Below are positions 6,131 to 14,032 of a stretch of DNA of 42,568 nucleotides, piece by piece. The notes below the pieces were generated by a model. The model was not told the origin of the DNA and did no database searches. It worked only from the letters and a program-made list of their open reading frames with translations. The DNA is from RGDT01 sp964630925. GTDB taxonomy: Bacteria; Planctomycetota; Planctomycetia; Gemmatales; Gemmataceae. The stretch is from contig CAZVZK010000085.1 of assembly GCA_964630925.1 (NCBI GenBank), forward strand, positions 1 through 42,568, in the 5' to 3' direction. Every line of letters begins with the position of its first letter. Within the stretch, counting starts at the first letter, position 1. Both the position numbers and the translations under genes were made by a program.

Positions 6131-6946
6131 CTACGGCGATGTCCTGCCTTCGTCCTCCCCGTCACCGGGATCGTCCGCCAGCCAGCCTCGCAGCTCGCCC
6201 TCCCCCACGCCCATCGCGGCCAGCAGCCCCAGGGCCGTAGCCCTCCTCACCCGCTCGGCGAACGGGGCCTTCCGCGCCCCCAGCGTCCTGCCCTCGGCGT
6301 CGGCAGGCAGGCGGGTGAGGGCCGGGGCCATGTAGCGGTGCAGCTCGCGGAAGAGGTCCTTGAACAGGTCGCCGAAGCGCCGCCCGTAGCCCGACTCGAT
6401 CCTGGCGGACACCGCCCGCGCCAGGTCGGCGGCCACCTCCCCGGTGGCCTTCACCGCCGCCGTGACGCGCAGGCCCGCGTCGATCCGCGTCGCCACTGCC
6501 GGGTTCTCCCTCAGCGAGCGGAGGGCTGCTCGGGCCAGGGCCTCGTCCGGCCCGGCACGGCCGCAGAAGACGAACAAGTTGCAGGAAAAGACAACCTGGA
6601 TCTCGCGGACCTCCGGGAGGCGGGGCAGCCAGGGCACCGCCGGCTCGCCGTCTTCGCCCCAGAGCCGAGGCAGGTTGGCCAGCCACCCGGACCAAGCCTC
6701 TTCCATCCAGGCCGCGAAATCCTGTTCGGGCGACTCCGCGATGAAGGCCATGCTGGACTCGTCCACGACGTACACCGTCTGGCTGCCGTCGCGCACCTTC
6801 GCCTCGCCGACGCGCACGCTCCCCCGGCCCGCGTGGACGGCAAGCACGTCCACGTCCGACGGCCCCACCGGGACACGGGCCTTGCCGACGTAGCCGTCCT
6901 CCTCCCACGCGGACAGGAGCAGGGATTCGACGCTCATCGCCTCCAC
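6131..6946 (-). CDS. PD-(D/E)XK-like protein (N-terminal nuclease-type core)
   Basis: The product has 271 aa from the GTG at 6946, which has GGAGG 5 nt upstream; the ATG at 6937 (268 aa) is an alternative. The N-terminal 60 residues show the PD-(D/E)XK arrangement: a helix with E15/E16, a strand with D31-V-D33-V-L, a turn, then VRVGE48-A-K50. The middle contains a hydrophobic strand pair (IQVVFSCNLFVFCG). The C-terminal 120 residues are helical, with a conserved-looking segment GYGRRFGDLFKDLFRELHRY. Proteins of this fold include restriction and repair nucleases. No methyltransferase or helicase partner is adjacent, so a stand-alone nuclease or a non-catalytic relative are both possible. The motif assignment is by eye. 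Confidence 0.62.
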   Translation of the reverse strand: MEAMSVESLLLSAWEEDGYVGKARVPVGPSDVDVLAVHAGRGSVRVGEAKVRDGSQTVYVVDESSMAFIAESPEQDFAAWMEEAWSGWLANLPRLWGEDGEPAVPWLPRLPEVREIQVVFSCNLFVFCGRAGPDEALARAALRSLRENPAVATRIDAGLRVTAAVKATGEVAADLARAVSARIESGYGRRFGDLFKDLFRELHRYMAPALTRLPADAEGRTLGARKAPFAERVRRATALGLLAAMGVGEGELRGWLADDPGDGEDEGRTSP

Positions 6947-7010
6947 GGCGGCCTCCTTTGTTCGCTGGTGAACGCCCCGCCCGAATTGGGCCTCCTCATC
7001 GGCTGGCCTC

Positions 7011-7018
7011 GCTACAAT
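7011..7018 (+). promoter_or_regulatory. Putative -10 box GCTACAAT
   Basis: TACAAT at 7013-7018 matches the -10 consensus in five of six positions and stands out in GC-rich sequence. It lies 124 nt upstream of the M41-like gene at 7142. No clear -35 is seen at 17 nt. The same octamer occurs at 27461 before another gene. Confidence 0.35.
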
Positions 7019-7141
7019 TCTCGGCATCAGGCGAAGAGAATGAGGCGGCAAGGCCGGTGACCCCGTCCGTACCGCCCGCCGACCGACCAGCAACCCGACC
7101 GAGTGACAGAGTGGTCACGAGGCCCTCTTGGAGTGGGAACG

Positions 7142-7765
7142 ATGCCTCTGGACGACAAACAAAAGACGGCTTTCCACGAAGGCGGGCACTGCTTCCGCGC
7201 TTGGCGTGCGAATTTCCTTGCGACCTTGGACACCTGCATCCAACAGGACGAGGATGGCGGGTGGTGGGGGAACACCCCTGTCCGGCGCACACCCTTATCT
7301 CCTTCCCAGCGAGCAGAGATCGCACTGGCGGGGCTGCTCGCTGAAGCAAAGGCGATTGCCTCAGATGCCCTTGGCGGCGTCCAAGCCGTGGCTACATCCG
7401 ATCAGCTCGCGGCCGACCTCGCCCAACTGTTTGTAGACGAGGAGATCCCTGTCGCCGGCCCCGATTTTGAACTTGAGAAAGACGACGTGTGGTCCTTCAC
7501 GATCCCCATCGTTGAAGGCGAGGGGCGTGAGGCGAACGTGACGCTCTCCGACTTGGTCGAGATCCCGGAGGGGCACCGCACGCAAGGCGGGATCAAGGCG
7601 GTTCTCGACGAGGTCGCCCTGTTCCTGAACGACCCCGTACACTGGGCCGCAGTCGCGGCTATCGCCACCGCGTTGCTTAACCTGGGTGGGGGCTGTCTGG
7701 GTCACTTCATGATCTACGCGACCATCAGAACGGCGACCGATGGCCTGCTCAAAGATGTGAAATAA
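7142..7765 (+). CDS. M41-like (FtsH-type) peptidase-domain protein without AAA domain
   Basis: The product has 207 aa from the ATG at 7142. The N-terminus MPLDDKQKTAFHEGGHCF carries H12-E13-G-G-H16, the HEXXH zinc-binding motif with the spacing and context of the FtsH/M41 peptidase helix (A-x-H-E-x-G-H). The next segment, PLSPSQRAEIALAGLLAEA, resembles the M41 helix that follows (usually 'aGraAE'). The third zinc ligand, normally an Asp further on, could be one of several acidic residues around 85-105. The C-terminal half has no ATPase motifs and ends with two hydrophobic helices (AAVAAIATALLNLG and CLGHFMIYATIR). Small stand-alone M41-like proteins exist in planctomycete genomes; the substrate is unknown. 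It could also be inactive, with HEGGH kept structurally. Confidence 0.58.
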   Translation: MPLDDKQKTAFHEGGHCFRAWRANFLATLDTCIQQDEDGGWWGNTPVRRTPLSPSQRAEIALAGLLAEAKAIASDALGGVQAVATSDQLAADLAQLFVDEEIPVAGPDFELEKDDVWSFTIPIVEGEGREANVTLSDLVEIPEGHRTQGGIKAVLDEVALFLNDPVHWAAVAAIATALLNLGGGCLGHFMIYATIRTATDGLLKDVK

Positions 7766-7894
7766 CTGCGACCGCCGGTCCTGCCCCAGCTCGGCTTGCC
7801 AAGCGGCGTGCGTATCCGCAAGGCGCTGCCGCCCTTGAGCCTCAAGTGGGCACGCACGTCTGGCGTCCGACGCCACGGCAAGAGGGCGTGCCCG

Positions 7895-8731
7895 TCAGTG
7901 ATCGAAAGGCGAGCCGACCTTGAAGTCTTCAAGCCGCCCGCTCTGCTTGATGAAGGCCAGGGTCGCCTCGCCCGTCGGCCCACCCCGCCTCTTGGCCGCG
8001 ATCACCTCCATGCTGCCCTCGTGCTGGCCGGGCTCGTATCTTTCGGGCCGGTGCAGGAGCAGGACCACGTCGGACGCCTCCTCCAGGGCCGCCGTGTTGG
8101 CGAAGTCGGTCATGCGCGGCCGGTGATCCTGGCGGTCCTCCGACATCCGCTTGAGGTTGGCCAGGAGGAACACGGGCACGGCCGCGTCGCGGGCGAGGTA
8201 CTTGAGGTCGCGCACGATGACCCCCATGTCCTCGTAGTAGGAGTCGGATCGCCGGCGCGGCTCCAGCCCCTGGAGGGAGTCCACCAGCAGGACGGCGGCC
8301 GGCCCCAGGGCAGCCAGCCGCCCGGCGATGCGCGCCACGGGCTGGTGCGGCCTGTCATCGATGTGGAGCGGGGCGGCGGCGAGCGTGGCCCTGGCCTCCG
8401 CCAGCTTTGCCAGGCCGTCCTCCAGCAGGGTGCCCTTGCGCAGCCGGTGGTGGTCCACGCCGGCGGCGCAGCAGGCCAGGCGGCTGAGGTAGTCGTCACG
8501 CGGAACGTCGGCGCTGGCCACCAGCGTGGGCCGCCGCTGGCCGAGGGCATGCAGCACGAGGTTCATGCCGAAGGCGCTCTTGCCGACGCCCGGCCTGCTG
8601 CCGATGACGATCAGCTCGCCTGGGTGGTAGCCGCCCACCAACTCATCCAGCTCCGAGAAGCCCGTGGACAGAGGGCCGCCCTGGGCAGCCGCCACGACGG
8701 TCGTGTCTGCCTGGCTCGCCTTCTTCGCCAT
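7895..8731 (-). CDS. DnaB C-terminal (RecA-fold) domain protein without primase-binding N-domain
   Basis: The product has 278 aa. The ATG at 8731 follows GGAGGG; upstream in-frame codons to 8938 are not supported. It begins PLSTGFSELDELVGGYHPGE, the classic opening of the DnaB C-terminal ATPase. Walker A is G44-S-R-P-G-V-G-K-S52 and Walker B is VLLVD151. The later segment RPRMTDFANTAALEEASDVV corresponds to the DnaB motif that usually reads R-P-x-L-S-D-L-R-x-S-G-x-I-E-Q-D-A-D. The normal S-Q-L after motif 3 is A-N-L here (residues 191-193). The N-terminal DnaG-interacting domain is absent, so it is unlikely to be the main replicative helicase. It resembles plasmid, phage or accessory DnaB-like ATPases. 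It is divergent from the 74-aa-repeat protein with 196 nt between. Confidence 0.85.
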   Translation of the reverse strand: MAKKASQADTTVVAAAQGGPLSTGFSELDELVGGYHPGELIVIGSRPGVGKSAFGMNLVLHALGQRRPTLVASADVPRDDYLSRLACCAAGVDHHRLRKGTLLEDGLAKLAEARATLAAAPLHIDDRPHQPVARIAGRLAALGPAAVLLVDSLQGLEPRRRSDSYYEDMGVIVRDLKYLARDAAVPVFLLANLKRMSEDRQDHRPRMTDFANTAALEEASDVVLLLHRPERYEPGQHEGSMEVIAAKRRGGPTGEATLAFIKQSGRLEDFKVGSPFDH

Positions 8732-8927
8732 GATGCCCTCCGCCGTCTCGTAGGCCGGGATGATCCCCATGATACCCCTGCCTGTACTTCTGGCCAGAAG
8801 CCAGGCCGGTGCCTCCGCCGGACCTCCCCGTTCACCACGCGCCTTGCTCGGGGCACGCGCCGGGCTACAACACCACCGCCCCACGGCGGGCCGGCGCGGC
8901 CCCCGTGCCGGCCTCGGAAGCGACGCC

Positions 8928-10121
8928 ATGCCCGACACCGACGCCGACGAGGCCGGGATCGAGGTCCTGCCCCCGCCGCGCCGACGACGCCCCCCCCGGC
9001 TCCGTCATCGGCCGCCGCCGCTGTCCGTCCCCCAGATCCTGGCCTGGGCGGACCATCACAAGGCACGCACGGGCAGGTGGCCGATCTCCTCCTCCGGCGC
9101 GGTCGCGGACGGGGCCGGTGAGAGCTGGCAGAACGTCAACGCCGCCCTGCGCATGGGGCTGCGTGGGCTGAACCGGGGCTTGTCGCTGGCCCGCCTCCTC
9201 GCCGAGCATCGCGGCGTCCGCAACCGGATGGACCTGCCGCCGTTGACTGAGGCCCTCATCCTCCGCTGGGCGGACGCCTTCCACGCCCGCACCGGCGGAT
9301 GGCCGGGCCAGCGCTCCGGGCCGATCCATGAGGCACCGGGCGAGAGCAGGAAGAAGATGCACGCGGCCCTGTACGACGGCAGGCGCGGGCTGCCCGGCGG
9401 CTCCACGCTGGCGCAGCTCCTGGCCTCCCGGCGGGGCGTGCGCAACATCCAGGACCTGCCGCCGCTGACCGTCGAGGGTGTCCTGGCGTGGTGCGACGCT
9501 TTCAAGGGGCGTTCCGGGCGTTGGCCCGGCCACGGCGACGGGGCGATCCCCGAGGCCCAAGGCGAGACGTGGTGCGGCGTCGAGGACGCCCTCCGCGACG
9601 GGCGGAGGGGGCTGCCGGGCGGCTCGTCCCTCGCCCAGCTCCTCAGCGAGCGGCGCGGGCTGAGGAACACGCAGAGGCTGCCGCCGTTGACCGCCGAACA
9701 GATCCTCGCGTGGGCCGACGCCCACAAGGGCATCACGGGGCGATGGCCGACGCGGGGCTCGGGGCCGGTGACGGGCGCGCCTGGGGAAACGTGGTACAAC
9801 GTGGCGGCCGCGCTGGTCATGGGCCAGCGTGGCCTGCCGGCCGGCTCCTCGCTGGCCCGGCTGCTTCAGGCGGGTCGGGGCGTCAGGAACCGCAAGGCGC
9901 TGCCACGCCTGAGCCTGCGGCGCGTCCGCGCCTGGGCGAAGGCCCATGAGAGGCGAGAGGGCCGCTGGCCGGACCGCGCCTCCGGGCCGATCCCGGAGGC
10001 ACCGGGCGAGACGTGGGCGGCCGTCGTCTCGGCGCTGGACAAGGGCGGCCGGGGGCTGCCTCGCGGGTGGTCGCTGGCCAGGCTGCGGCGGGGCCTGGCG
10101 TCGGGCGAGGAAGGAAAGTAG
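8928..10121 (+). CDS. Protein of five tandem 74-residue repeats, function unknown
   Basis: The product has 397 aa from the ATG at 8928; upstream in-frame codons are not supported. After a 31-residue proline/arginine-rich head, five repeats follow in exact register at 9021, 9243, 9465, 9687 and 9909, each 222 bp except the shortened last one. The repeat consensus begins L-T-x-x-x-I-L-x-W-A-D-A-H-x-x-R-T-G-R-W-P. It continues S-G-P-I-x-E-A-P-G-E-T-W, then A-L-x-x-G-x-R-G-L-P-G-G-S-S-L-A-x-L-L and R-G-V-R-N. The W-A...G-R-W-P and R-G-L layout recalls the bacterial helicase-associated (HA) repeat, which is of similar length, but the match is loose. The repeats are basic and could bind nucleic acid. 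The neighbouring divergent DnaB-like ATPase makes a DNA-related role plausible (inference). Confidence 0.82.
   Translation: MPDTDADEAGIEVLPPPRRRRPPRLRHRPPPLSVPQILAWADHHKARTGRWPISSSGAVADGAGESWQNVNAALRMGLRGLNRGLSLARLLAEHRGVRNRMDLPPLTEALILRWADAFHARTGGWPGQRSGPIHEAPGESRKKMHAALYDGRRGLPGGSTLAQLLASRRGVRNIQDLPPLTVEGVLAWCDAFKGRSGRWPGHGDGAIPEAQGETWCGVEDALRDGRRGLPGGSSLAQLLSERRGLRNTQRLPPLTAEQILAWADAHKGITGRWPTRGSGPVTGAPGETWYNVAAALVMGQRGLPAGSSLARLLQAGRGVRNRKALPRLSLRRVRAWAKAHERREGRWPDRASGPIPEAPGETWAAVVSALDKGGRGLPRGWSLARLRRGLASGEEGK
9021..10118 (+). repeat. Five in-frame 222-bp coding repeats
   Basis: Repeat units start at 9021, 9243, 9465, 9687 and 9909. Four are exactly 222 bp and the fifth is cut short at the stop codon. 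The RGLPGGSSLA-type segment is the best conserved part. Exact spacing implies duplication inside the gene rather than CRISPR-like DNA repeats. Confidence 0.9.
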
Positions 10122-10144
10122 GCCGCAGGCGAGGACGCGGCGGG

Positions 10145-12709
10145 TCACTTGGCCCCCTTGATCCGCCGCACCGCCGTCTCCGCCGCCTCGCGGACACGCC
10201 GGCCGTCGTCATCCGTGGCCAGTTTGGCGAGCCTGGGCAGCGCGTCCTTCGCGGCCGGCCCGATGTGGCCCAGCGTCATCGCGGCCATCCGCCGGGCGTC
10301 GTCGTCCGCCCCGTCGAGCGCCTTCAACAGGGCCGGGACCGCGCCCGCGCCGATGGCGCCGAGGGCCTCGGACGCCGCCGACTTCACCTTGGCGTCGGCG
10401 AGTGCCCCCACGAGGGCCGGGGCCGCGCCGGCGGCCTCCGCCCCGAGCAGCTTGAGCATGCCGGCGGCGTGCAACCGCACCGCCGCGTCGCCGTCCTTGA
10501 GGGCGTCCACGAGGCCGGGCACGGCCGACTCGTTCGATCCCCCGACGGCGCAGGCCGCCTGGAAGGCCGAGCGTCGGACTCCCTCCGATGGGTCCCGGAG
10601 GAGGGCGGAGACGGCCGCGAGGGCACCCGGCTCCGCCTCGGCGGCCTTGACGCCGGCGTCGGCCAACGCGCGGAGGGCCTCGCGCCGCTCCGCCGGCGTG
10701 ACCGCCTTCAGGCCGTCCAGCCAGCCCCGCACGCGGCGGAGGAATCCGGCCGCCGCCTCCTTCTCGCGCTCGGCCCTCAGCCGCGCCGCCTCCGCGAGCC
10801 GTGCTCTCTCCGCGTCGTCCCGCGCCTTCTTCTCCTCGGCCAGGCGTCGTCCCTCCGCCTCGCGCCGCCTGTCGGCCTCCGCCTCGGCGGCCTTCCGCGC
10901 CCGCTCGGCCTCCGCCTTCGCGGCCGCCTCCGCCGCACGCCTGTCTGCCTTGAGCCGGCTGAGGATGTCGGCGGCCTCTTCCTCCCCGGCGTTGAATTCC
11001 AGGGCCAGCCCGGCGTCCAGGGCCTTCGCGGCCCACGCCTTTGCCTCGGCGGCGTCGCCGGCCCTGGCGTCCTGTGCCACCAGCCGACGCAGCCACCGCG
11101 AGCCGGAGCCGTCGGGCCGGAGCAGCCTCCCCGGCAGCTTGCGGTAGATCGCCGCCGCCTCCCCTTTCTTGCCGGCGTCGTGGAGGGCGTCGGCCCTGTC
11201 GAGTGCCCTCTCGTCCGCGTACCACGCCTCCCGCGCCCAGCCGCCCACGAGGACGAGGGCCGTCACGCCGACGGCGGCCACCCATAGGGGCCTGGGCACC
11301 GCCCTTGCCACGGCCAGCGCCGGCAGGACGACATCCTCCACCCACTCCTTGAAGGTCTGCCGGCCCTCGCCGTCGTCGCCCTCCTCCGGGGACAGGCCCG
11401 CCGCGCCGTCCACCTCTTCGGGCGCATCCTCCCTGCCCGGACGGCCGCCTGCGGGGCGATGGACTGGGGGGGCCTCCGGCCGTGAGCGGAAGTGGCCGAC
11501 GAAGCCCTCGGCGGCGGCGGGGTTGGCCGTCAGCAGTTCGACGGTGTCGCCGCCGACGGAGAGCGTCAGCCTGCCGAAGCGGTAGACCGGCACGTCCTGG
11601 GGGTTCTCCGCGTATCGCCTGTCGGGGCTGCCGTCGCGGTTGGGGAAGCGGTAGGCCATGCGGACGAGCGGCGCGTCGGCGTGCCTCGCCCGCTCGGTGT
11701 CGGGCACCTCCAGCGGGGCCGCCTCGATGCCCAGGTCGGCGTAGTCGAGGTAGCTCACCCCGCTGGCGTGCATCACCATCACGCAGTCGGGCAGGAAGTA
11801 GACGGCCTTGTCCTCGTAGGCCAGGCCCAGCGCCCTCACGTTCGTGTCCATGCCGGGCACCGCCCGGCTGAACAGCACGGCCGGCATGCGCGACAGCCTC
11901 ATCTCCGCCCCGGCCGACTGCTTCCGCTCGTGGGCGCTGGCGTGCGCCTCCAGCCGGGCCAGCCACACCTTGCTCGACGCCGACAGCGAGGCGAACGCCC
12001 GCCGCACCGCCAGGAGCCGTGAGCGCGTGGCGTCGTCCATCTCGTAGCCGACGAGGACGCGGGTGTTGCGGATGTCCCGGATCTTCGCCGCCAGGGCGAA
12101 CGCCCCGAGGGCGAGGGCCTTGAGGGCCGCCCAGGTCAGGCTGAAGTCCTGGATGAGCCACCACGCCCAGGGCACCAGGACGAGCAGCATCAGGTAGCCC
12201 GACACGGGCGTGGCCCTGGCCTTGTCGGCGCGGAGCCTGTCGGCCTGCGGCCTGTCGATGGGCGTCTCCGTCCCCTTCTCGGGGTCGAAGCGGACGTAGC
12301 TCGTCCCCGAGGACGTGGCCCGCGCCAGGACGACGGAGCCGGGCAGCAGCAGGCGGGCCACGAATCGGCGCAGGGGCGTGAGGAGAGGGAAGCTGGCGAG
12401 GAAGTCGTTGTCGCGGAGGACGAAGCGGTCGATGAGCAGCCCCACCTGCTCCGAAGGCGTCAGCTCGCGGTGTTTCTTGCCCTCCGGGGGCCGCGCCGCG
12501 AGGGCCGCGTCCACCGCCCCGAACAGGCCCGGCACCTTGGCGGCGGGCGACCAGCGGGCGCGGTCCTGGCTGAGGAGCCAGGACGGCAGCAGCGTGCCGG
12601 CGGAGGCCATCCGTCGCAGCTCGGTGGCGGGGAAGGGGCCGGTGACGGTGCCGGCGTCGTCGCGGACGAAGTAGCGGGCGGGGGCGGCCCCGCTTGCTGG
12701 CTCGGGCAT
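10145..12709 (-). CDS. GYF_2 / membrane / coiled-coil / HEAT-repeat protein
   Basis: The product has 854 aa from the ATG at 12709, preceded by GAGGAG. Domains in order: a GYF_2-type domain (residues about 12-60, YFVRDDAGTVTGPFPATELR ... LLSQDRARWSPAAKVPGLF); a membrane hairpin (about 172-209, two helices); a soluble alpha/beta region (210-410, with a conserved core around ALGLAYEDKAVYFLPD); an acidic linker; a third membrane helix (about 474-490); a TPR-like stretch (504-570); a long Ala/Glu/Arg coiled coil (574-659); and HEAT repeats (667-854, e.g. AVRLHAAGMLKLLG and ARRMAAMTLGHIG). GYF_2 domains are common in planctomycete membrane proteins and are thought to bind proline-rich ligands. It is probably a membrane scaffold; the cargo is unknown. 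It is divergent from an XRE regulator whose putative operator overlaps this gene's -35 box. Confidence 0.85.
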   Translation of the reverse strand: MPEPASGAAPARYFVRDDAGTVTGPFPATELRRMASAGTLLPSWLLSQDRARWSPAAKVPGLFGAVDAALAARPPEGKKHRELTPSEQVGLLIDRFVLRDNDFLASFPLLTPLRRFVARLLLPGSVVLARATSSGTSYVRFDPEKGTETPIDRPQADRLRADKARATPVSGYLMLLVLVPWAWWLIQDFSLTWAALKALALGAFALAAKIRDIRNTRVLVGYEMDDATRSRLLAVRRAFASLSASSKVWLARLEAHASAHERKQSAGAEMRLSRMPAVLFSRAVPGMDTNVRALGLAYEDKAVYFLPDCVMVMHASGVSYLDYADLGIEAAPLEVPDTERARHADAPLVRMAYRFPNRDGSPDRRYAENPQDVPVYRFGRLTLSVGGDTVELLTANPAAAEGFVGHFRSRPEAPPVHRPAGGRPGREDAPEEVDGAAGLSPEEGDDGEGRQTFKEWVEDVVLPALAVARAVPRPLWVAAVGVTALVLVGGWAREAWYADERALDRADALHDAGKKGEAAAIYRKLPGRLLRPDGSGSRWLRRLVAQDARAGDAAEAKAWAAKALDAGLALEFNAGEEEAADILSRLKADRRAAEAAAKAEAERARKAAEAEADRRREAEGRRLAEEKKARDDAERARLAEAARLRAEREKEAAAGFLRRVRGWLDGLKAVTPAERREALRALADAGVKAAEAEPGALAAVSALLRDPSEGVRRSAFQAACAVGGSNESAVPGLVDALKDGDAAVRLHAAGMLKLLGAEAAGAAPALVGALADAKVKSAASEALGAIGAGAVPALLKALDGADDDARRMAAMTLGHIGPAAKDALPRLAKLATDDDGRRVREAAETAVRRIKGAK

Positions 12710-12773
12710 CGGCGTCTCCTCGCCTCGCGCCGGCGGGCGGGAGCGAGGCGTCCGGGGGCGGGCGGGCCACGGA

Positions 12774-12802
12774 AATATACGCGCGGCGGCAGGGGATGAC
12801 AA
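12774..12802 (-). promoter_or_regulatory. Sigma-70-type promoter of the GYF-HEAT gene
   Basis: On the minus strand, TTGTCA (12797-12802) and TATATT (12774-12779) are each five of six matches to the -35 and -10 consensus and are separated by exactly 17 nt. The implied 5' leader is about 58 nt. The -35 box overlaps the inverted repeat CAACTGTAGTTG. Confidence 0.6.
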
Positions 12803-12811
12803 CTGTAGTTG
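12800..12811. promoter_or_regulatory. Putative operator CAACTGTAGTTG
   Basis: CAACT and AGTTG are 5-bp inverted arms around a GT centre, in the 156-nt space between the GYF-HEAT gene and the XRE-regulator gene. The half-site overlaps the -35 box of the GYF-HEAT promoter. This is the place expected for a repressor encoded by the divergent XRE gene. The sequence symmetry is seen; binding is inference. Confidence 0.45.
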
Positions 12812-12865
12812 GTAGACGGGAGCGGGCCGTTCGGGTGTCGTGGCTCATCGGAGCCAGACGCCAGA

Positions 12866-13141
12866 ATGCCTGAAAAACTCCAGACCCTGTTCGGCCGCAT
12901 CCTCCGCCGCCGTCGCGAGGAGGCCGGCCTCTCGCAGGAGAAGGTCGGCGAGGACAGCGGCCTGACGCGCAACTACATCGGCATGCTGGAGCGCGGCGAG
13001 CGCGTCCCGACGATCATCACGGTGCAGAAGCTCGCCGGGGCGTTGAAGACCACGATGGCCGAGATGATCGGCGAGCTGGAGCGCGACGTGGCGGCCGCGC
13101 CGGAGAAGAAGGCCAGGGGCCGCAGCCCGGAGAAGACGTAA
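12866..13141 (+). CDS. XRE-family transcriptional regulator
   Basis: The product has 91 aa from the ATG at 12866 (MPEKLQTLFGRI...). The earlier in-frame start at 12809 is weak. Residues 9-64 form a standard HTH_3 domain: FGRILRRRREEAGLSQEKVG (helices 1-2), a recognition helix around LTRNYIGMLERGERVP, then TVQKLAGALKTTMAEMIGE. The G-L-S-Q-E-x-V-G and Y-I-x-x-L-E-R-G-x-R-x-P signatures are intact. The C-terminal 20 residues are basic. It probably binds as a dimer to the nearby inverted repeat and controls itself and the divergent GYF-HEAT gene (inference). No peptidase or ligand domain is fused. Confidence 0.93.
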   Translation: MPEKLQTLFGRILRRRREEAGLSQEKVGEDSGLTRNYIGMLERGERVPTIITVQKLAGALKTTMAEMIGELERDVAAAPEKKARGRSPEKT

Positions 13142-13336
13142 CGGCGGCTCACTCCGCCCGTGGGCGGGCCAGGGTGTCCCGTGAGCGACGAGACGCCTCC
13201 CGTTGCCGCCGCCCCGTGCCGCCGTACACTTGGCCGTGGCCGGGCGCGGACTTGGAAGGTGATGGGCGACGCCGACCTCGCCGCGACCCGGCTACTCCCC
13301 CGCCCGTTCCGCCCACACCTCGACCCAGGGGCGACG

Positions 13337-14032
13337 ATGGAACCTGACGCCCCAGTCCAGGCCGAGCCGCTGATCCCCGTGACCCTCACGGTGGAGATCA
13401 GCAACACGCGCACGGACCGTGGCCGGCGGCTCCGCAACCGCTCGGAGTCCTACTTCATGGGGGCCGAGCCGGCCCTCCGTGTTTACGACCCGTTCAGCTT
13501 CTGCTGCTGGCGCGCCCTGCTGCTCGGCTCGCCCGCCGTGGTCATCCGGGCCACGGTCATGCCGGGCCGGCGCGGCCTGCTCTCGGAGCCGCTGGCCCCG
13601 CAGCCCCTTTTCGGCGAGGCCGAGGTGGAGGGGCAATACTGGAGTAACAGGACCGCGCTCTCCTTCCTCATGCAGGGCCGGGGCGGACGCGCCGACAGAC
13701 GGTTCTTAGGCTTCCGCGCGTCCCACTTCGGAGGGGGCTTCCGGCTCAGAGGCCCGGAGACCCCCTGGCTGCATTACCGCCCCTCCGACGCCATCCTGGA
13801 CGCGGCCACGCGCGAGCCGCCGACCTTCGCCGGCGTGGATGACTTCCGCGTCCGCTCGCAGTCCGTCGCCGGCGGTGCCGCCCCGACGCGGGAGCAGGCT
13901 TGGGCCACCTTCTTCTGGCTGCTGGTCAACCGGACGTACTTCGTGTCGCGGAGCAACGCGCTGGTCGGCCCCTGGGACGCGGACCACGGCATCCAGTTCC
14001 GGGGCTACGCCACCGTCAAGGCCGGCCGCTGA
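13337..14032 (+). CDS. Hypothetical protein, beta-rich
   Basis: The product has 231 aa from the ATG at 13337. In-frame sequence back to 13160 is Pro/Arg-rich and lacks a ribosome-binding site. The protein alternates short strands and loops (LIPVTLTVEISNTRTDRG, AVVIRATVMPGRRG, FGGGFRLRGPETPWLHY) and ends in a small helical part containing EQAWATFFWLLVNRTYFV. It has no signal peptide, no clear membrane helix and no catalytic signature I recognise. Its 3' end overlaps the 3' end of the convergent PD-(D/E)XK-like gene by 17 nt. Whether the two are functionally linked is unclear, since they are convergent. A putative TACACT -10 box lies about 110 nt upstream. Confidence 0.6.
   Translation: MEPDAPVQAEPLIPVTLTVEISNTRTDRGRRLRNRSESYFMGAEPALRVYDPFSFCCWRALLLGSPAVVIRATVMPGRRGLLSEPLAPQPLFGEAEVEGQYWSNRTALSFLMQGRGGRADRRFLGFRASHFGGGFRLRGPETPWLHYRPSDAILDAATREPPTFAGVDDFRVRSQSVAGGAAPTREQAWATFFWLLVNRTYFVSRSNALVGPWDADHGIQFRGYATVKAGR

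Noticed and set aside
8928..10121. Regularly spaced repeats considered as CRISPR-like
   Set aside because: The 222-bp units are in frame, degenerate at third positions and encode a conserved protein repeat.
10209..12848. Second minus-strand frame of 879 codons in the GYF-HEAT gene
   Set aside because: Gly/Arg-rich shadow; the 12709 frame carries GYF, membrane, coiled-coil and HEAT features.
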